Shown here: positions 43,015-51,555 of the stretch, piece by piece
How positions within the stretch are numbered: the stretch's first letter is position 1
How the letters are laid out: each line of letters begins with the position of its first letter
From: Evansella cellulosilytica DSM 2522
GTDB lineage: Bacteria > Bacillota > Bacilli > Bacillales > Salisediminibacteriaceae
Assembly (NCBI RefSeq): GCF_000177235.2
Contig: NC_014829.1
Coordinates: forward strand, 3,844,001 to 3,908,000
DNA: 64,000 bases
Direction: 5' to 3'
Notes under the pieces: model-generated
Told to the model about the DNA's origin: nothing
The model's input: the letters and a program-made list of their open reading frames with translations, nothing else
Databases searched by the model: none
Made by a program: the position numbers and the translations under genes

Positions 43015-43135
43015 ACTTCAGGATACTCGCTTGTCTCGGGCAAGGCTTCAGCTAATCGGGGAACCCCACCCCGATGGATCTTCAGCTCTTGCTTTTCCCG
43101 TAGGCGTCTCGTACCATTTCGTTTCAATCAACACT
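43015..43135. repeat. Structured interspersed repeat, type C
   Basis: GC-richer island in AT-rich DNA (GGATACTCGCTTGTCTCGGG to CCCGTAGGCGTCTCGTACC) ending TTCGTTTCAATCAAC. Arms CGGGCAAG / CTTTTCCCG and ATCGGGG / CCCCGAT can pair. It resembles a widespread Bacillus intergenic repeat I recall (CGCTTTCCGCGGG...CCGCAGGAGTC...TTTCAATCAAC); that likeness is from memory. It sits between the yvyF terminator and the flgM promoter. Confidence 0.55.
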
Positions 43136-43226
43136 AACTGTACAAAACTGTTTATTTATTGCTACTGAATGAATTCAATGAAGAGTGTTTTTGAGCGAAT
43201 CTAATGCTAGCTATTTCCAGTCCCTC

Positions 43227-43300
43227 CATGCATTGTAGTCGTTGCAATGCTTTTGAAACTTTACTATGAGTGGTTTTTCTCATAGTAGCTAACCAAAAAT
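43227..43300 (-). repeat. Type A repeat, truncated copy on the minus strand
   Basis: Read on the minus strand it gives CTACTATGAGAAAAACCACT and GCATTGCAACGACTAC, matching the first hairpin and following segment of type A copy 1. The TGGCAATG box and second hairpin are missing. Confidence 0.7.
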
Positions 43301-43330
43301 TAGCCTATAACAAATACTTAAAGGCTATCT

Positions 43331-43360
43331 AAAAAAAGTGCTCCTCAGCTGGAGCACTTC
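43331..43360 (-). terminator. Terminator after yvyF (end of the comF unit)
   Basis: AAGTGCTCC (43359-43351 arm) pairs with GGAGCACTT (43344-43336), 9 bp with a 6-nt loop, then seven T; 10 nt after the yvyF stop. Confidence 0.92.
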
Positions 43361-43368
43361 ACGTTATC

Positions 43369-43800
43369 TCATTTCTTTCTTTCATCACGAAACGTATGGT
43401 ATGTGAGTGTTTCCTCGTTCTTCGTTCTTCTTAGTTTACGACCCTCAAAGTCTTTTTCTCTTTCTAACTGATTAAGTCCAGATTGTAAACCTTTCGCACA
43501 ATCTTTACAGAGTCTTCCTTCCCGAATCGATACACCACATTTTTCACACGGATATCCTAAATTCGGAAACTGCGACAAATGGAGTCTTCCTTCGCGTATA
43601 AAACGCACGATTAAATCTTTACTAACCCCAGTTCCTTCATGCACTTCATCCATCGAAGCTCTTCTATTTTCACGCTTTCGTATGAATTTGTACACCTTCT
43701 CAAATTTATTTTCGACATCACGATAACATTCATCACATATTGGTCTTAACGCTTTTATAAACACTTTGCCACAGTTAGGACAATTCATTAAATCTGGCAT
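43369..43800 (-). CDS. yvyF: YvyF-like zinc-ribbon flagellar operon protein
   Basis: A 143-residue protein with an N-terminal zinc ribbon (NCPNCGKVF ... CDECYRDVE), a helix-turn-helix-like middle (SMDEVHEGTGVSKDLIVRFIREGRL) and a second ribbon (CEKCGVSIREGRLCKDC). The family (TIGR03826-type) is conserved between comF and flgM; its role is unclear, possibly regulatory. The frame extends upstream to 43878, but GGGGAGGAG 8 nt before ATG 43800 sets the start. Confidence 0.92.
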   Translation of the reverse strand: MPDLMNCPNCGKVFIKALRPICDECYRDVENKFEKVYKFIRKRENRRASMDEVHEGTGVSKDLIVRFIREGRLHLSQFPNLGYPCEKCGVSIREGRLCKDCAKGLQSGLNQLEREKDFEGRKLRRTKNEETLTYHTFRDERKK

Positions 43801-43887
43801 TAAAAAGTCTCCTCCCCAATCCTTTTTAATTATATCGACAAATTTCCACAACATTTGAATAGGTCTTTCGACTCTCACCTGACCAAA

Positions 43888-44649
43888 TTATTCCACTAAG
43901 CCTGCAACAGATCGTGCGACAGTTACAGCACCCACACTTTTAGCACCGGCACGATATAAAACTGTTGCCGCACTTCTTAAAGTCGCACCAGTCGTATAAA
44001 TATCGTCGACTAGTAATATCTTTTTGTTAGCAATAGTTAATCCTTGTCCATCTTTTGAAAGAGTAAATGCTCCGTCAAGCGAGCGAAGCCGCTCAGCACG
44101 TGATCTTTTACTCTGTTTTTCTCCCACGTCACGCTTACTCACTTTTTCTAATAAAGATAGCTTGTTTGAAAAAGCCGCTCCAAGCACTTCAGCTTGATTA
44201 AACCCACGTTCCCATTTTCTTTTTTCACTTAAAGGTATATATGTCGCTATATCAAAATCACCTATTCTACCTGCTAACTTTTTTAGATGATGAGAAAAAA
44301 TTTGATGCAACGCTACATCACCACGATATTTGTATCTCGCTAACAACTCCTGTAAAAACGGATTATATACATAAAGTGAACGATGAACAAAAGGTAATTC
44401 GTCCCACGGTTTTGTTTCCTTCCACCTTTCACAATCACCACACAAACTTGCTTTACCCTTTGATTTTTCAGCTGGCCAGCCGCAAACATGGCAATCAACA
44501 TCATGTATTTGTCCAAGCTGCTCGTTACACTCCCCACATAGCTTCCTATATGTTTCAAAGCCAACAAACCAATTCCAACTTAACTTACTACTATATTTTT
44601 CATGACACCAAAGGCATCTTTCATCCCCATTTATGTCTATCGACCGCAT
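43888..44649 (-). CDS. comFC: Competence protein ComFC (phosphoribosyltransferase-like)
   Basis: Needed for DNA uptake and processing in competence, partner of ComFA. The 253-residue protein has N-terminal zinc-binding cysteines (CLWCHEKY, LCGECNEQLG, CHVCGWPAE, LCGDCERW) and a C-terminal type I PRTase fold: TYIPLSEKRKWERGFNQAEVL and the PRPP loop ILLVDDIYTTGATL. AAGGAG lies 6 nt before ATG 44649. Expected to be ComK-controlled with comFA; no comFB lies between them. Confidence 0.94.
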   Translation of the reverse strand: MRSIDINGDERCLWCHEKYSSKLSWNWFVGFETYRKLCGECNEQLGQIHDVDCHVCGWPAEKSKGKASLCGDCERWKETKPWDELPFVHRSLYVYNPFLQELLARYKYRGDVALHQIFSHHLKKLAGRIGDFDIATYIPLSEKRKWERGFNQAEVLGAAFSNKLSLLEKVSKRDVGEKQSKRSRAERLRSLDGAFTLSKDGQGLTIANKKILLVDDIYTTGATLRSAATVLYRAGAKSVGAVTVARSVAGLVE

Positions 44650-44675
44650 GAGACGCTCCTTCCTTTCTGAGAGAC

Positions 44676-44710
44676 CACTGAAAAAGTGAAAGAACACTAC
44701 TTTTTCAGTG
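44676..44710. repeat. Isolated second hairpin of the type A repeat, inside the comF operon
   Basis: CACTGAAAAAGT (44676-44687) pairs with ACTTTTTCAGTG (44699-44710), 12 bp. The segment is nearly identical to 10484-10520 of type A copy 2. It occupies the short gap between comFA and the comFC start region. Confidence 0.8.
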
Positions 44711-44716
44711 CCCTTC

Positions 44717-46405
44717 CTATTGCAGCTCAGCCTCTCCAAGCTTATTCATTCGAACGATATGTTTTCTCGCTTCGACCATTGCATTCGTTTTCCCATGATG
44801 GAAAAATACTACGTCTCCGCCTGGTTCGTCAGGACTTCTCCCTACCCTACCAGAAATTTGCACGAGCGCTGACTCTGTAAAGATGCGATCATCTGCTCCT
44901 AACACCGCAACCTGAACGCCTTTTACTGTAACACCTCTTTCAAGAATCGTAGTAGTGACAAGTACTTTTATATCGCCTTTCCGGAATTTCAGTACTTTTT
45001 CACGCCTACATTCATCACTAGCATGAACACCTTCCACTTCCACTTGAATGTAACGTGAGAGGCAATCTACTACTTGTTTCATCACTTTCACTGTAGGGAC
45101 AAACAAAAACACTTGTTTTCCTAATGACATTTTTTCGTTTATCCAAAGCACTACTTGAAAAGGAAGCGCATTTTTTTTTAGTTTTTTCTCCCAATTTCCA
45201 ACCCATAAATAGTGTGGTACTGGTAATGGGTATCGGTGATAGCGGCGTGCTACCTTCATGCATGGAAGGATACCTAATTCTGCTCTCTCCTTCATCTTTT
45301 TCTCTGGAGTAGCTGTCACATAGACGGTAAGGCTATCATCTTTTTTTGCTTTTGCAACCGCGTAGCGCAGCTTTTCATCGTATGAGTATGGAAAGGCATC
45401 CACTTCGTCGATGATGACAATATTAAACGCCTTGTAGAAGCGTAATAATTGATGCGTCGTACTTATCACAAATTCCGCTTGTGCGTATTTATCGTCAGCA
45501 CCGCCATAAAAGGCATGAATGTGCGTTTCTGGGAATGCTTCTTTAAAGCGTGGTTCGAGCTCTAGTACAACATCTGTCCTAGGCGTTGCAACCGCTATTT
45601 TTAATCCACTATTTAAAGCTAATTGAATGCCTTCAAAGAGCATCTCTGTTTTTCCAGCACCACACACTGCCCATATTAAGCACTCAGCATGTAGGGTTTC
45701 GGTGTTTTCCTTCATGGCGGATATAATGTCGGTTAGCTTTGATGAAGCTTTCTTCTGAAAAAAAGACAAAGTTCCATGCCATTGTAGTGTGTGTATGGTT
45801 CTAGTTTCCTCTTCTATTTTTTCAGTCCATCTCAAAAGTGGTGTACACGTCGTTACACGCCCCATCATGATGCAGCTTCGACAATACGTACATTCGTCTT
45901 TACAGCGATAGCAGGAAAAAGTCGCAAACATGCTTTGCTTGTTATTTCCACATCTTTTACAACTGTACCGATAATCCTCGTATACAACGCCTTGCTCATA
46001 TGTGATCATGCCTTGACTGACATGTGCATGTATCTCATGTAAGGAAAACGGAAGTTCATCAAGTAAAAGTAATCTTCCTAAAAGAATTGTTCGTAATTTG
46101 GAATTAATTGTAAAGAGTTTATTTTCTGTGAGGGTGTAATGTTGTTTTTCAGTAAAGGAATGTTTGTGCAGGGATAATGGTGAGTGGATATCGTTTAATT
46201 TTTTTATTAGCTTCTTTTCTCTTAATGTCGGTTCATGTAATGGTTCATGTTCAGTATTTGTGGGGAATTCGGGTATCAACCATACGGTGTCCTTTTGTGC
46301 AGTGTCAATGGCATATGGTAGTATTTTTCGGTAATCCTCTATTGTCCCTCCTATCTCCTCCATGTAAGTCAAGAGTTCAGCCATCGTCGGAGCAAAAAAG
46401 CGCAT
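44717..46405 (-). CDS. comFA: Competence helicase/translocase ComFA
   Basis: DEAD-box-type ATPase that powers inward movement of transforming DNA. The 562-residue protein has a four-cysteine-cluster zinc finger at 149-178 (CKRCG ... CYRCKDECTYCRSC), Walker A GAGKT at 249-253, Walker B DEVD at 333-336, VYVTATPEKKM (motif III), and a C-terminal helicase domain with TTTILERGVTVKGVQVAVL and QISGRVGRSPDEPGGDVVFF. The length exceeds B. subtilis ComFA (463) by about 100, mainly at the N-terminus. Starts the comF unit. Confidence 0.94.
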   Translation of the reverse strand: MRFFAPTMAELLTYMEEIGGTIEDYRKILPYAIDTAQKDTVWLIPEFPTNTEHEPLHEPTLREKKLIKKLNDIHSPLSLHKHSFTEKQHYTLTENKLFTINSKLRTILLGRLLLLDELPFSLHEIHAHVSQGMITYEQGVVYEDYRYSCKRCGNNKQSMFATFSCYRCKDECTYCRSCIMMGRVTTCTPLLRWTEKIEEETRTIHTLQWHGTLSFFQKKASSKLTDIISAMKENTETLHAECLIWAVCGAGKTEMLFEGIQLALNSGLKIAVATPRTDVVLELEPRFKEAFPETHIHAFYGGADDKYAQAEFVISTTHQLLRFYKAFNIVIIDEVDAFPYSYDEKLRYAVAKAKKDDSLTVYVTATPEKKMKERAELGILPCMKVARRYHRYPLPVPHYLWVGNWEKKLKKNALPFQVVLWINEKMSLGKQVFLFVPTVKVMKQVVDCLSRYIQVEVEGVHASDECRREKVLKFRKGDIKVLVTTTILERGVTVKGVQVAVLGADDRIFTESALVQISGRVGRSPDEPGGDVVFFHHGKTNAMVEARKHIVRMNKLGEAELQ

Positions 46406-46576
46406 GTGGCAACAGCCCCTTTATAAAAAATTTGAATTTTACGTTTTAAATTCGTGTTCTCGTGGTATTAAGAAAAATAATACAATGCTTATGTAGAAAA
46501 AGACGAGTAGTAAACCATTCTTCCGTTAGTTCCCACTCATCTTTGTATAAAACAGTTGCTATCGTTTTTTCCGTTG

Positions 46577-47422
46577 TTATCGTCTAACCCAGCCTACACC
46601 AACGCTACCTGCACCAAGGTGCGTTCCAATAACTGGGCCAAAATGACTTACAATCACATTCACATTATCGTATTTTTCTGTTAGCTCGTTAGCAATTTCT
46701 TCAGCTTTATCAAGGCGATTCGCATGGATAACCGTAACATCGATTGGCGTACCATCCTTAGCGTCATCATCAAGCATTCCTAGAATCATACTTAATGCCT
46801 TCTTTTCAGTACGGACCTTCTCAAAAGGAACGATCACTTTGTTTTCAAAATGAAGGACAGGCTTAATCTTCAGTAAACTTCCGACAATGAGCTGCGCACC
46901 GTTTAAACGTCCGCCTCTATGAAGATGATTAAGGTCATCAACCATAAAGTAGGCACGTATCGTTTTCTTCATTTCGTTTAGCTTTTCTAATATTTCTTCA
47001 GCTGATTTATTTTGCTCAGCTAACTCCGCAGCTTTCAACACGTAAAAGCCTTGAACCATACAGCTAATTTCCGAATCAAAAACGTGTACTTTTACCCCTT
47101 CAACCATAGAGGACGCTGTTACTGCTGTTTGGTACGTCCCGCTAATGCCACTAGATAAAGTAACGACAATGATTTCCTCATGATCTTTTGCTAATTGCTG
47201 ATAAGTTTCCTCAAATAAGCCAATAGCAGGCTGCGACGTTTTAGGGAGTTTATCAACATTCTCCATTTCTTTATAAAATTGCTCAGTTGTAATTTCAACT
47301 TCCTCTTTATAAGCTTCTTCACCAAAAACAACATTCAATGGTACCATCGTTATGTTGTTTTTTTCTCGAGTTTCCTTTGATATGTAGGATGTGCTGTCAG
47401 TGATTATCGCTACTTTACTCAT
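46577..47422 (-). CDS. degV: DegV family fatty-acid-binding protein
   Basis: DegV (FakB-like) proteins bind a fatty acid and present it to a kinase. The 281-residue protein has the family features VAIITDSTSYISKETRE, TSQPAIGLFEETYQ, VVTLSSGISGTYQTA, DDLNHLHRGGRL and the C-terminal VIVSHFGPVIGTHLGAGSVG. GAGGT is 7 nt before ATG 47422, so the upstream ATG (47443) is not used. It lies next to degU, as in B. subtilis, but a 1-kb repeat region separates the two. Confidence 0.94.
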   Translation of the reverse strand: MSKVAIITDSTSYISKETREKNNITMVPLNVVFGEEAYKEEVEITTEQFYKEMENVDKLPKTSQPAIGLFEETYQQLAKDHEEIIVVTLSSGISGTYQTAVTASSMVEGVKVHVFDSEISCMVQGFYVLKAAELAEQNKSAEEILEKLNEMKKTIRAYFMVDDLNHLHRGGRLNGAQLIVGSLLKIKPVLHFENKVIVPFEKVRTEKKALSMILGMLDDDAKDGTPIDVTVIHANRLDKAEEIANELTEKYDNVNVIVSHFGPVIGTHLGAGSVGVGWVRR

Positions 47423-47654
47423 TAGATAACCTCTTTCCTTCAATGTAGTAGAACCTTCTCTTAGTAAGTTTTTTGCTATAACTATATTTAATAAATCCGT
47501 TGAACTTCTTTCTTATCATATTCTTTTCTTACAACATATCTTTATTTATAGTATCAAGATAGTATGAAGGTTGTCTATTAAATAGGTAATAAATTATAAA
47601 GGAAATTTCCGACAATTGGAAATATCGATTTAATAGTACTGCAGTAAGGGATAG

Positions 47655-48200
47655 TTGAGGGTGGTGTATCACTCGTTGCGGACAATCTTTATTTGCTCGA
47701 TGGACGTAGGGAATTTTATACGGTACCGTATTGGCTCTCTCTTATTCCACTCTACTCGTGGTGCGTTTCTAGTGCGGATTCGCAATAGGGTACGGGACGT
47801 TCTAACGCTGTTTTCATTTATGAATGGCCCGCTATCTTCATTTGCTGGCCTTTTCACTTTAAATTTCCTGTTTCAATGGGACACTATTTCTTTTTGCGTG
47901 CCTTTACAACGCTAATTTCCTACTACAATGGCTCGCTTTCTTCATTCGCTGGCCTTTTCACTTTAGATTTCCTGTTTCAATGGGACACTATTTCTTTTTG
48001 CATGCCTTTACAACGCTAATTTCCTACTACAATGGCTCGCTATCTTCATTTGCTGGTAAAGATTTATGCATAAACGAAACACTATGCAACTTCGCTTCCC
48101 TTTCAGCACACTATTTCATTCACGAACGGAATACTTTCCAGCTTTCCTTTCCGTTCAGCATACTATTCCATTCACGAACGGAATTCTCGCCTCACAAAAA
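47655..48200 (+). repeat. Tandem array with 52-bp period (array 2) between degV and degU
   Basis: The core AATGG recurs at 47823, 47875, 47927, 47979 and 48031, exactly 52 bp apart. Units alternate between two flavours (TTTCAATGGGACACTATTTC and TACTACAATGGCTCGCT), giving a 104-bp higher-order repeat. A third flavour follows with CATTCACGAACGG at 48117 and 48169, again 52 bp apart. Hairpin arms GGCCCGC / GCTGGCC parallel those of array 1. The 47655-47800 part looks like decayed units. No gene is supported here (47423-48381). Confidence 0.88.
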
Positions 48201-48381
48201 ACGCACTTAACAATTCAAGCTCTCCTGTGTATCGAGCACATTAACATAATGAAAATTGTCAACAAATAAGCGAATTTTAAACCTATCCCCAAACCGCTAA
48301 AAAGGGTTCCCACCAGTGGTAATGAGTACCCCTCTCGCCACTACACTTGCCAAAAATCGTCACAACCGCCTTGGTTTATAC

Positions 48382-48419
48382 AAAAAAAGACTATTAATCA
48401 TTACGAAGATTAATAGTCT
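48382..48419 (-). terminator. Terminator of degS-degU
   Basis: AGACTATTAATC (48419-48408) pairs with GATTAATAGTCT (48399-48388), 12 bp with an 8-nt loop, then seven T. Confidence 0.93.
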
Positions 48420-48426
48420 CCATTTA

Positions 48427-49125
48427 TTAATTTACCTTTACCCAGCCATTTTTAATCGCATCAACAACGGCTTGTGTCCGGTCGTTCATTCCCATTTTTT
48501 GCAGTATATTACTAACGTGGTTTTTTACTGTTTTTTCACTTATGTAGAGTGCTTCGCCTATAGCACGGTTACTTTTACCATCTGTCATAAGCTGCAACAC
48601 TTCACATTCTCTGCGTGTAAGCAAGTGCAGTGGACGACGGAATTCTACTTCACGGAATCCTACTTCAGGTTCTAGTCTATCTTCGTTTGCAAGTTTACGA
48701 TACTCATTAATAAGATTATGTGTTACTTTAGGGTGAATGTAAGCACCACCTTCACCGACTACCTTCACAGCCTCAATTAAAGCTTCCGTATCCATCTCTT
48801 TTAACAAATAACCAGATGCACCTGTTTTCAATACATGGGTTACATACGTTTCATCGTCATGGATGGAAAGAATGAGTACTTTTACACCAGGAAACATTTC
48901 AACAAGCTGCTTCGTTGCTTCTACACCATTAACGTTAGGCATATTAATATCCATTAATACAACATCTGGCTCATACATTTGAACGAGCTCCATACTCGCA
49001 TCCCCATCACTACCTTCAGCGACAATTTCAAAGGAAGGCTCCATTGCTAAAATTCTTTTAACACCTTCACGAAAAAGCTGATGGTCGTCTATTAACACAA
49101 TTCGTAACTTTTTCTCTATATTCAT
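48427..49125 (-). CDS. degU: Response regulator DegU
   Basis: Two-component regulator of competence, motility, exoenzymes and biofilm genes. The 232 residues comprise a receiver (about 6-125; LIDDH acidic pair, phospho-acceptor D59 in [18 protein letters not shown], Lys in YLLKEMD) and a LuxR-type HTH (about 165-228; [26 protein letters not shown] region with [17 protein letters not shown]). Nearly identical in layout to B. subtilis DegU. It follows degS by 71 nt; a separate promoter in that gap is possible. Confidence 0.98.
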   Translation of the reverse strand: MNIEKKLRIVLIDDHQLFREGVKRILAMEPSFEIVAEGSDGDASMELVQMYEPDVVLMDINMPNVNGVEATKQLVEMFPGVKVLILSIHDDETYVTHVLKTGASGYLLKEMDTEALIEAVKVVGEGGAYIHPKVTHNLINEYRKLANEDRLEPEVGFREVEFRRPLHLLTRRECEVLQLMTDGKSNRAIGEALYISEKTVKNHVSNILQKMGMNDRTQAVVDAIKNGWVKVN

Positions 49126-49196
49126 TGTTTCTCCTCCCCAGAAATACGATTTCTGAAAACTTGTATTTTTTTCGAATTTTTGCTATAAACCAATTA

Positions 49197-50330
49197 TCAT
49201 TTTGTCTTATTTATAGGCACTTGAACCATAATCAGTGTGCCTGCACCTGCCTTCGAATCAATGCCTATCTCACCATCAAGCATATTTACTCTTTCTCTCA
49301 TCCCGAGTAATCCGAAAGAACCTTCCTTCTTTTCATTAGGGTTAAAACCGATGCCATCATCTTTAATGATGACAAGCGCTTTATTAGCAGTTAGTTCTAG
49401 CTTAACATCAATGCGAGTTGCTGATGCATGCTTGTTCGCATTTTGAACAGCTTCTTGTACGAAACGAAATAATGCTATTTCCAAATCTGTTGGCAGACGT
49501 CTTTCTTTTCCTAGGCTTTTAAACGTAATGATCGTTTTAGTACGTTCTTCCATATGCTTTAAATATCTTTTTAACGTTGGGACTAAGCCTAGATCATCTA
49601 ATGCCATTGGCCTTAAATCATAAATGATCCTTCTCACCTCAGCAAGTGAATCACCAACCATCTTACGAAGATCGTGAATTTCCTTTAATGCTTCATCGAT
49701 TCCTTTGTCCACGTATACTCTTTCTACTAGCTCTGAGCGAATCATAACGTTTGCCATCATCTGCGCTGGTCCATCATGTATTTCACGTGAAAGGCGTTTT
49801 CTTTCCTCTTCCTGAGCTAAAATTATCTTGAGGCCAAACTTCTGCATCTCAACAGCATCTTCAACCATTTCTGTTACTTGCTTGAGATCTCCAGTTAAAT
49901 AGTTTATAACGACATTAATTTGACTAACTAACGTCTCTGCGCGTTCAACTGTATCCTTTAGCTTAACCAGCCTTCGCTCTATTTGATCGCGACGCTCCCT
50001 TAACTGTTTTTCCTCTTGCCTTAGTATTGCAAGCTGTACTTGGTAATCATTTGCTTGTTCGTATGCTTTACGAACCTCTTCATCAGAGTAGTTTCCAAAT
50101 TGTTTACTTACTTCAGATAAGCGATTACGTGCAAATCGAGAATGTACTTCCATTCTTTCGTTTCTTTCAATAATATCTATAACATTTGATTGCACTCGTG
50201 CTAATTCTGTTTTCAATTGATTGTATTCCGTTCTGGACTCTTCCCCAATTTCAAATATTTTCTCACGACTATCGCCAACAGTTTCCATCATTTTCTCTAA
50301 TACTTTTTGTATAGAGTGCCCACGAGTCAT
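49197..50330 (-). CDS. degS: Sensor histidine kinase DegS
   Basis: Cytoplasmic kinase for DegU. The 377-residue protein has a long N-terminal coiled-coil sensor (about 1-170), a HisKA_3 dimerisation domain with phospho-acceptor H185 in LSREIHDGPAQ, and a HATPase_c domain with N-box FVQEAVQNANKHA, DDGIGF and GSFGLLGMRERV. No membrane segment, as expected for DegS. GAGGGG lies before ATG 50330; the ATG-like start at 50351 is not used. Confidence 0.97.
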   Translation of the reverse strand: MTRGHSIQKVLEKMMETVGDSREKIFEIGEESRTEYNQLKTELARVQSNVIDIIERNERMEVHSRFARNRLSEVSKQFGNYSDEEVRKAYEQANDYQVQLAILRQEEKQLRERRDQIERRLVKLKDTVERAETLVSQINVVINYLTGDLKQVTEMVEDAVEMQKFGLKIILAQEEERKRLSREIHDGPAQMMANVMIRSELVERVYVDKGIDEALKEIHDLRKMVGDSLAEVRRIIYDLRPMALDDLGLVPTLKRYLKHMEERTKTIITFKSLGKERRLPTDLEIALFRFVQEAVQNANKHASATRIDVKLELTANKALVIIKDDGIGFNPNEKKEGSFGLLGMRERVNMLDGEIGIDSKAGAGTLIMVQVPINKTK

Positions 50331-50758
50331 AACAATCCCCTCTTTCACCAAAACCTATTACATTTTTCAGATGACTAAATACCAAAGTGAAAGAAGAACA
50401 AAAGTGATAAAACACATATACTTGTCCACTTTACTCAATTGTATGGTCTAAATAGGCATTAATAAATACCTATACCATTTCTTTTTTTCAAATCATAATA
50501 AAACAATTTGTTATAAAAAAGAACAAATATTCTTTCAACTTTATAATAATCTATTTTCTAAAATTATACATTATTTTTCGCTAATTTTCATGATCTTTAA
50601 AGTCCTAAATAGTAGTTATTAAAACTAGTCTAAATGGTACAGAAATACTATGATTACAAACGATTACTTAGGTATTCTTATCCATTTGTTCTTTTCTTGA
50701 CAAACCTTTACAGAAATCATACCCTATTGACAACAATCTATATTAGAGGAGATTCACT
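50331..50758. other. Divergent promoter region degS / yvyE
   Basis: About 430 bp, strongly AT-rich. TTGACA (50708, before a TATTGACAACA stretch and TATATTAGAGGAG) suggests a vegetative promoter for yvyE. I see no gene, repeat or RNA structure. Confidence 0.5.
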
Positions 50759-51400
50759 ATGCTATCATATTATCTCACAGTTGCAGGTTTCGGGGAACAT
50801 GAAATAACGATACAACGTTCTAGATTTATTGCTTACGTTGATAGAGTACATACTGAAGAGGAAGCACAAGCTTTTATAGAAAAAATTAAGAAGCAGCATT
50901 GGAACGCAACACATAATTGCTCTGCGTATATGATTGGGGAGCACGATCAAATCCAAAAAGCGAATGATGACGGTGAACCATCTGGAACTGCTGGAGTACC
51001 AATACTAGAAGTGTTAAAACAAATGAAGCTCAAGGATACGGTTGTTGTTATCACCCGTTATTATGGCGGTGTAAAATTAGGTGCTGGGGGACTTATCCGC
51101 GCGTATAGCACTTCTACTTCTGAAGGGATTAAAGCTACAGGAGTCGTTGAAAGAAAACTTACGCAAAAATATAAGATCACGATAGATTATCATCACCTTG
51201 GAAAAGTCGAGAATGAAATAAGAAGCTCTAGCTTTATTCTTGATCAAATACAATATTTAGAAAAAGTGCAAGTAGAAGCTTTCGTGATGACTGGAGAAGA
51301 GTCTATGTTTGAGGAATGGATAACGAACTTAACAAATGGCCAAGCCATAATCGAGCAAACAGATGTACAATATTTAGAGCAAAGGAAAGAACTCAATTAA
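50759..51400 (+). CDS. yvyE: YigZ/IMPACT family protein YvyE
   Basis: The 213-residue protein has the IMPACT N-terminal domain (about 1-125) with SRFIAYVDRV, WNATHNCSAYMIGE, the signature NDDGEPSGTAGVPILEVL and VITRYYGGVKLGAGGLIRAYS, and a ferredoxin-like C-terminal domain of the YigZ type (about 140-205). The family is widespread; molecular role is uncertain, with links to translation control in eukaryotic relatives. GAGGAG precedes the ATG. Position beside degS is conserved in Bacillus. Confidence 0.95.
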   Translation: MLSYYLTVAGFGEHEITIQRSRFIAYVDRVHTEEEAQAFIEKIKKQHWNATHNCSAYMIGEHDQIQKANDDGEPSGTAGVPILEVLKQMKLKDTVVVITRYYGGVKLGAGGLIRAYSTSTSEGIKATGVVERKLTQKYKITIDYHHLGKVENEIRSSSFILDQIQYLEKVQVEAFVMTGEESMFEEWITNLTNGQAIIEQTDVQYLEQRKELN

Positions 51401-51523
51401 AAACTAATTCGTTTATAAGAAGCTTTTGTCTAGAAGGAAAATCTAAGCTTAGTAATACTCATCATTCTATGTTACTTTGCGATGCGTGTTTTCAACCACA
51501 AAAACTTTATCCTTTAAAGAAGA

Positions 51524-51555
51524 AAAAGTATCCCCTGTTCTAGGTGGATACTTTT
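51524..51555. terminator. Bidirectional terminator between yvyE and the kinase-like gene
   Basis: AAAAGTATCC (51524-51533) and GGATACTTTT (51546-51555), perfect 10 bp with a 12-nt loop and A/T tracts on both sides. Confidence 0.88.

Noticed and set aside
42861-43127. 88-codon minus-strand frame upstream of flgM
   Set aside because: It covers the flgM sigma-D promoter and the type C repeat and has no ribosome site.
44241-44651. 136-codon plus-strand frame
   Set aside because: Shadow of comFC, which has clear zinc ribbon and PRTase motifs on the minus strand.
46420-46480. ComK boxes (AAAA-N5-TTTT pairs) upstream of comFA
   Set aside because: Only partial matches (such as AAAA-N5-ATTT) in very AT-rich DNA; not distinguishable from background by eye.
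47655-48269. Several short plus-strand frames between degV and degU
   Set aside because: They arise from the 52-bp repeats and lack ribosome sites or recognisable protein features.
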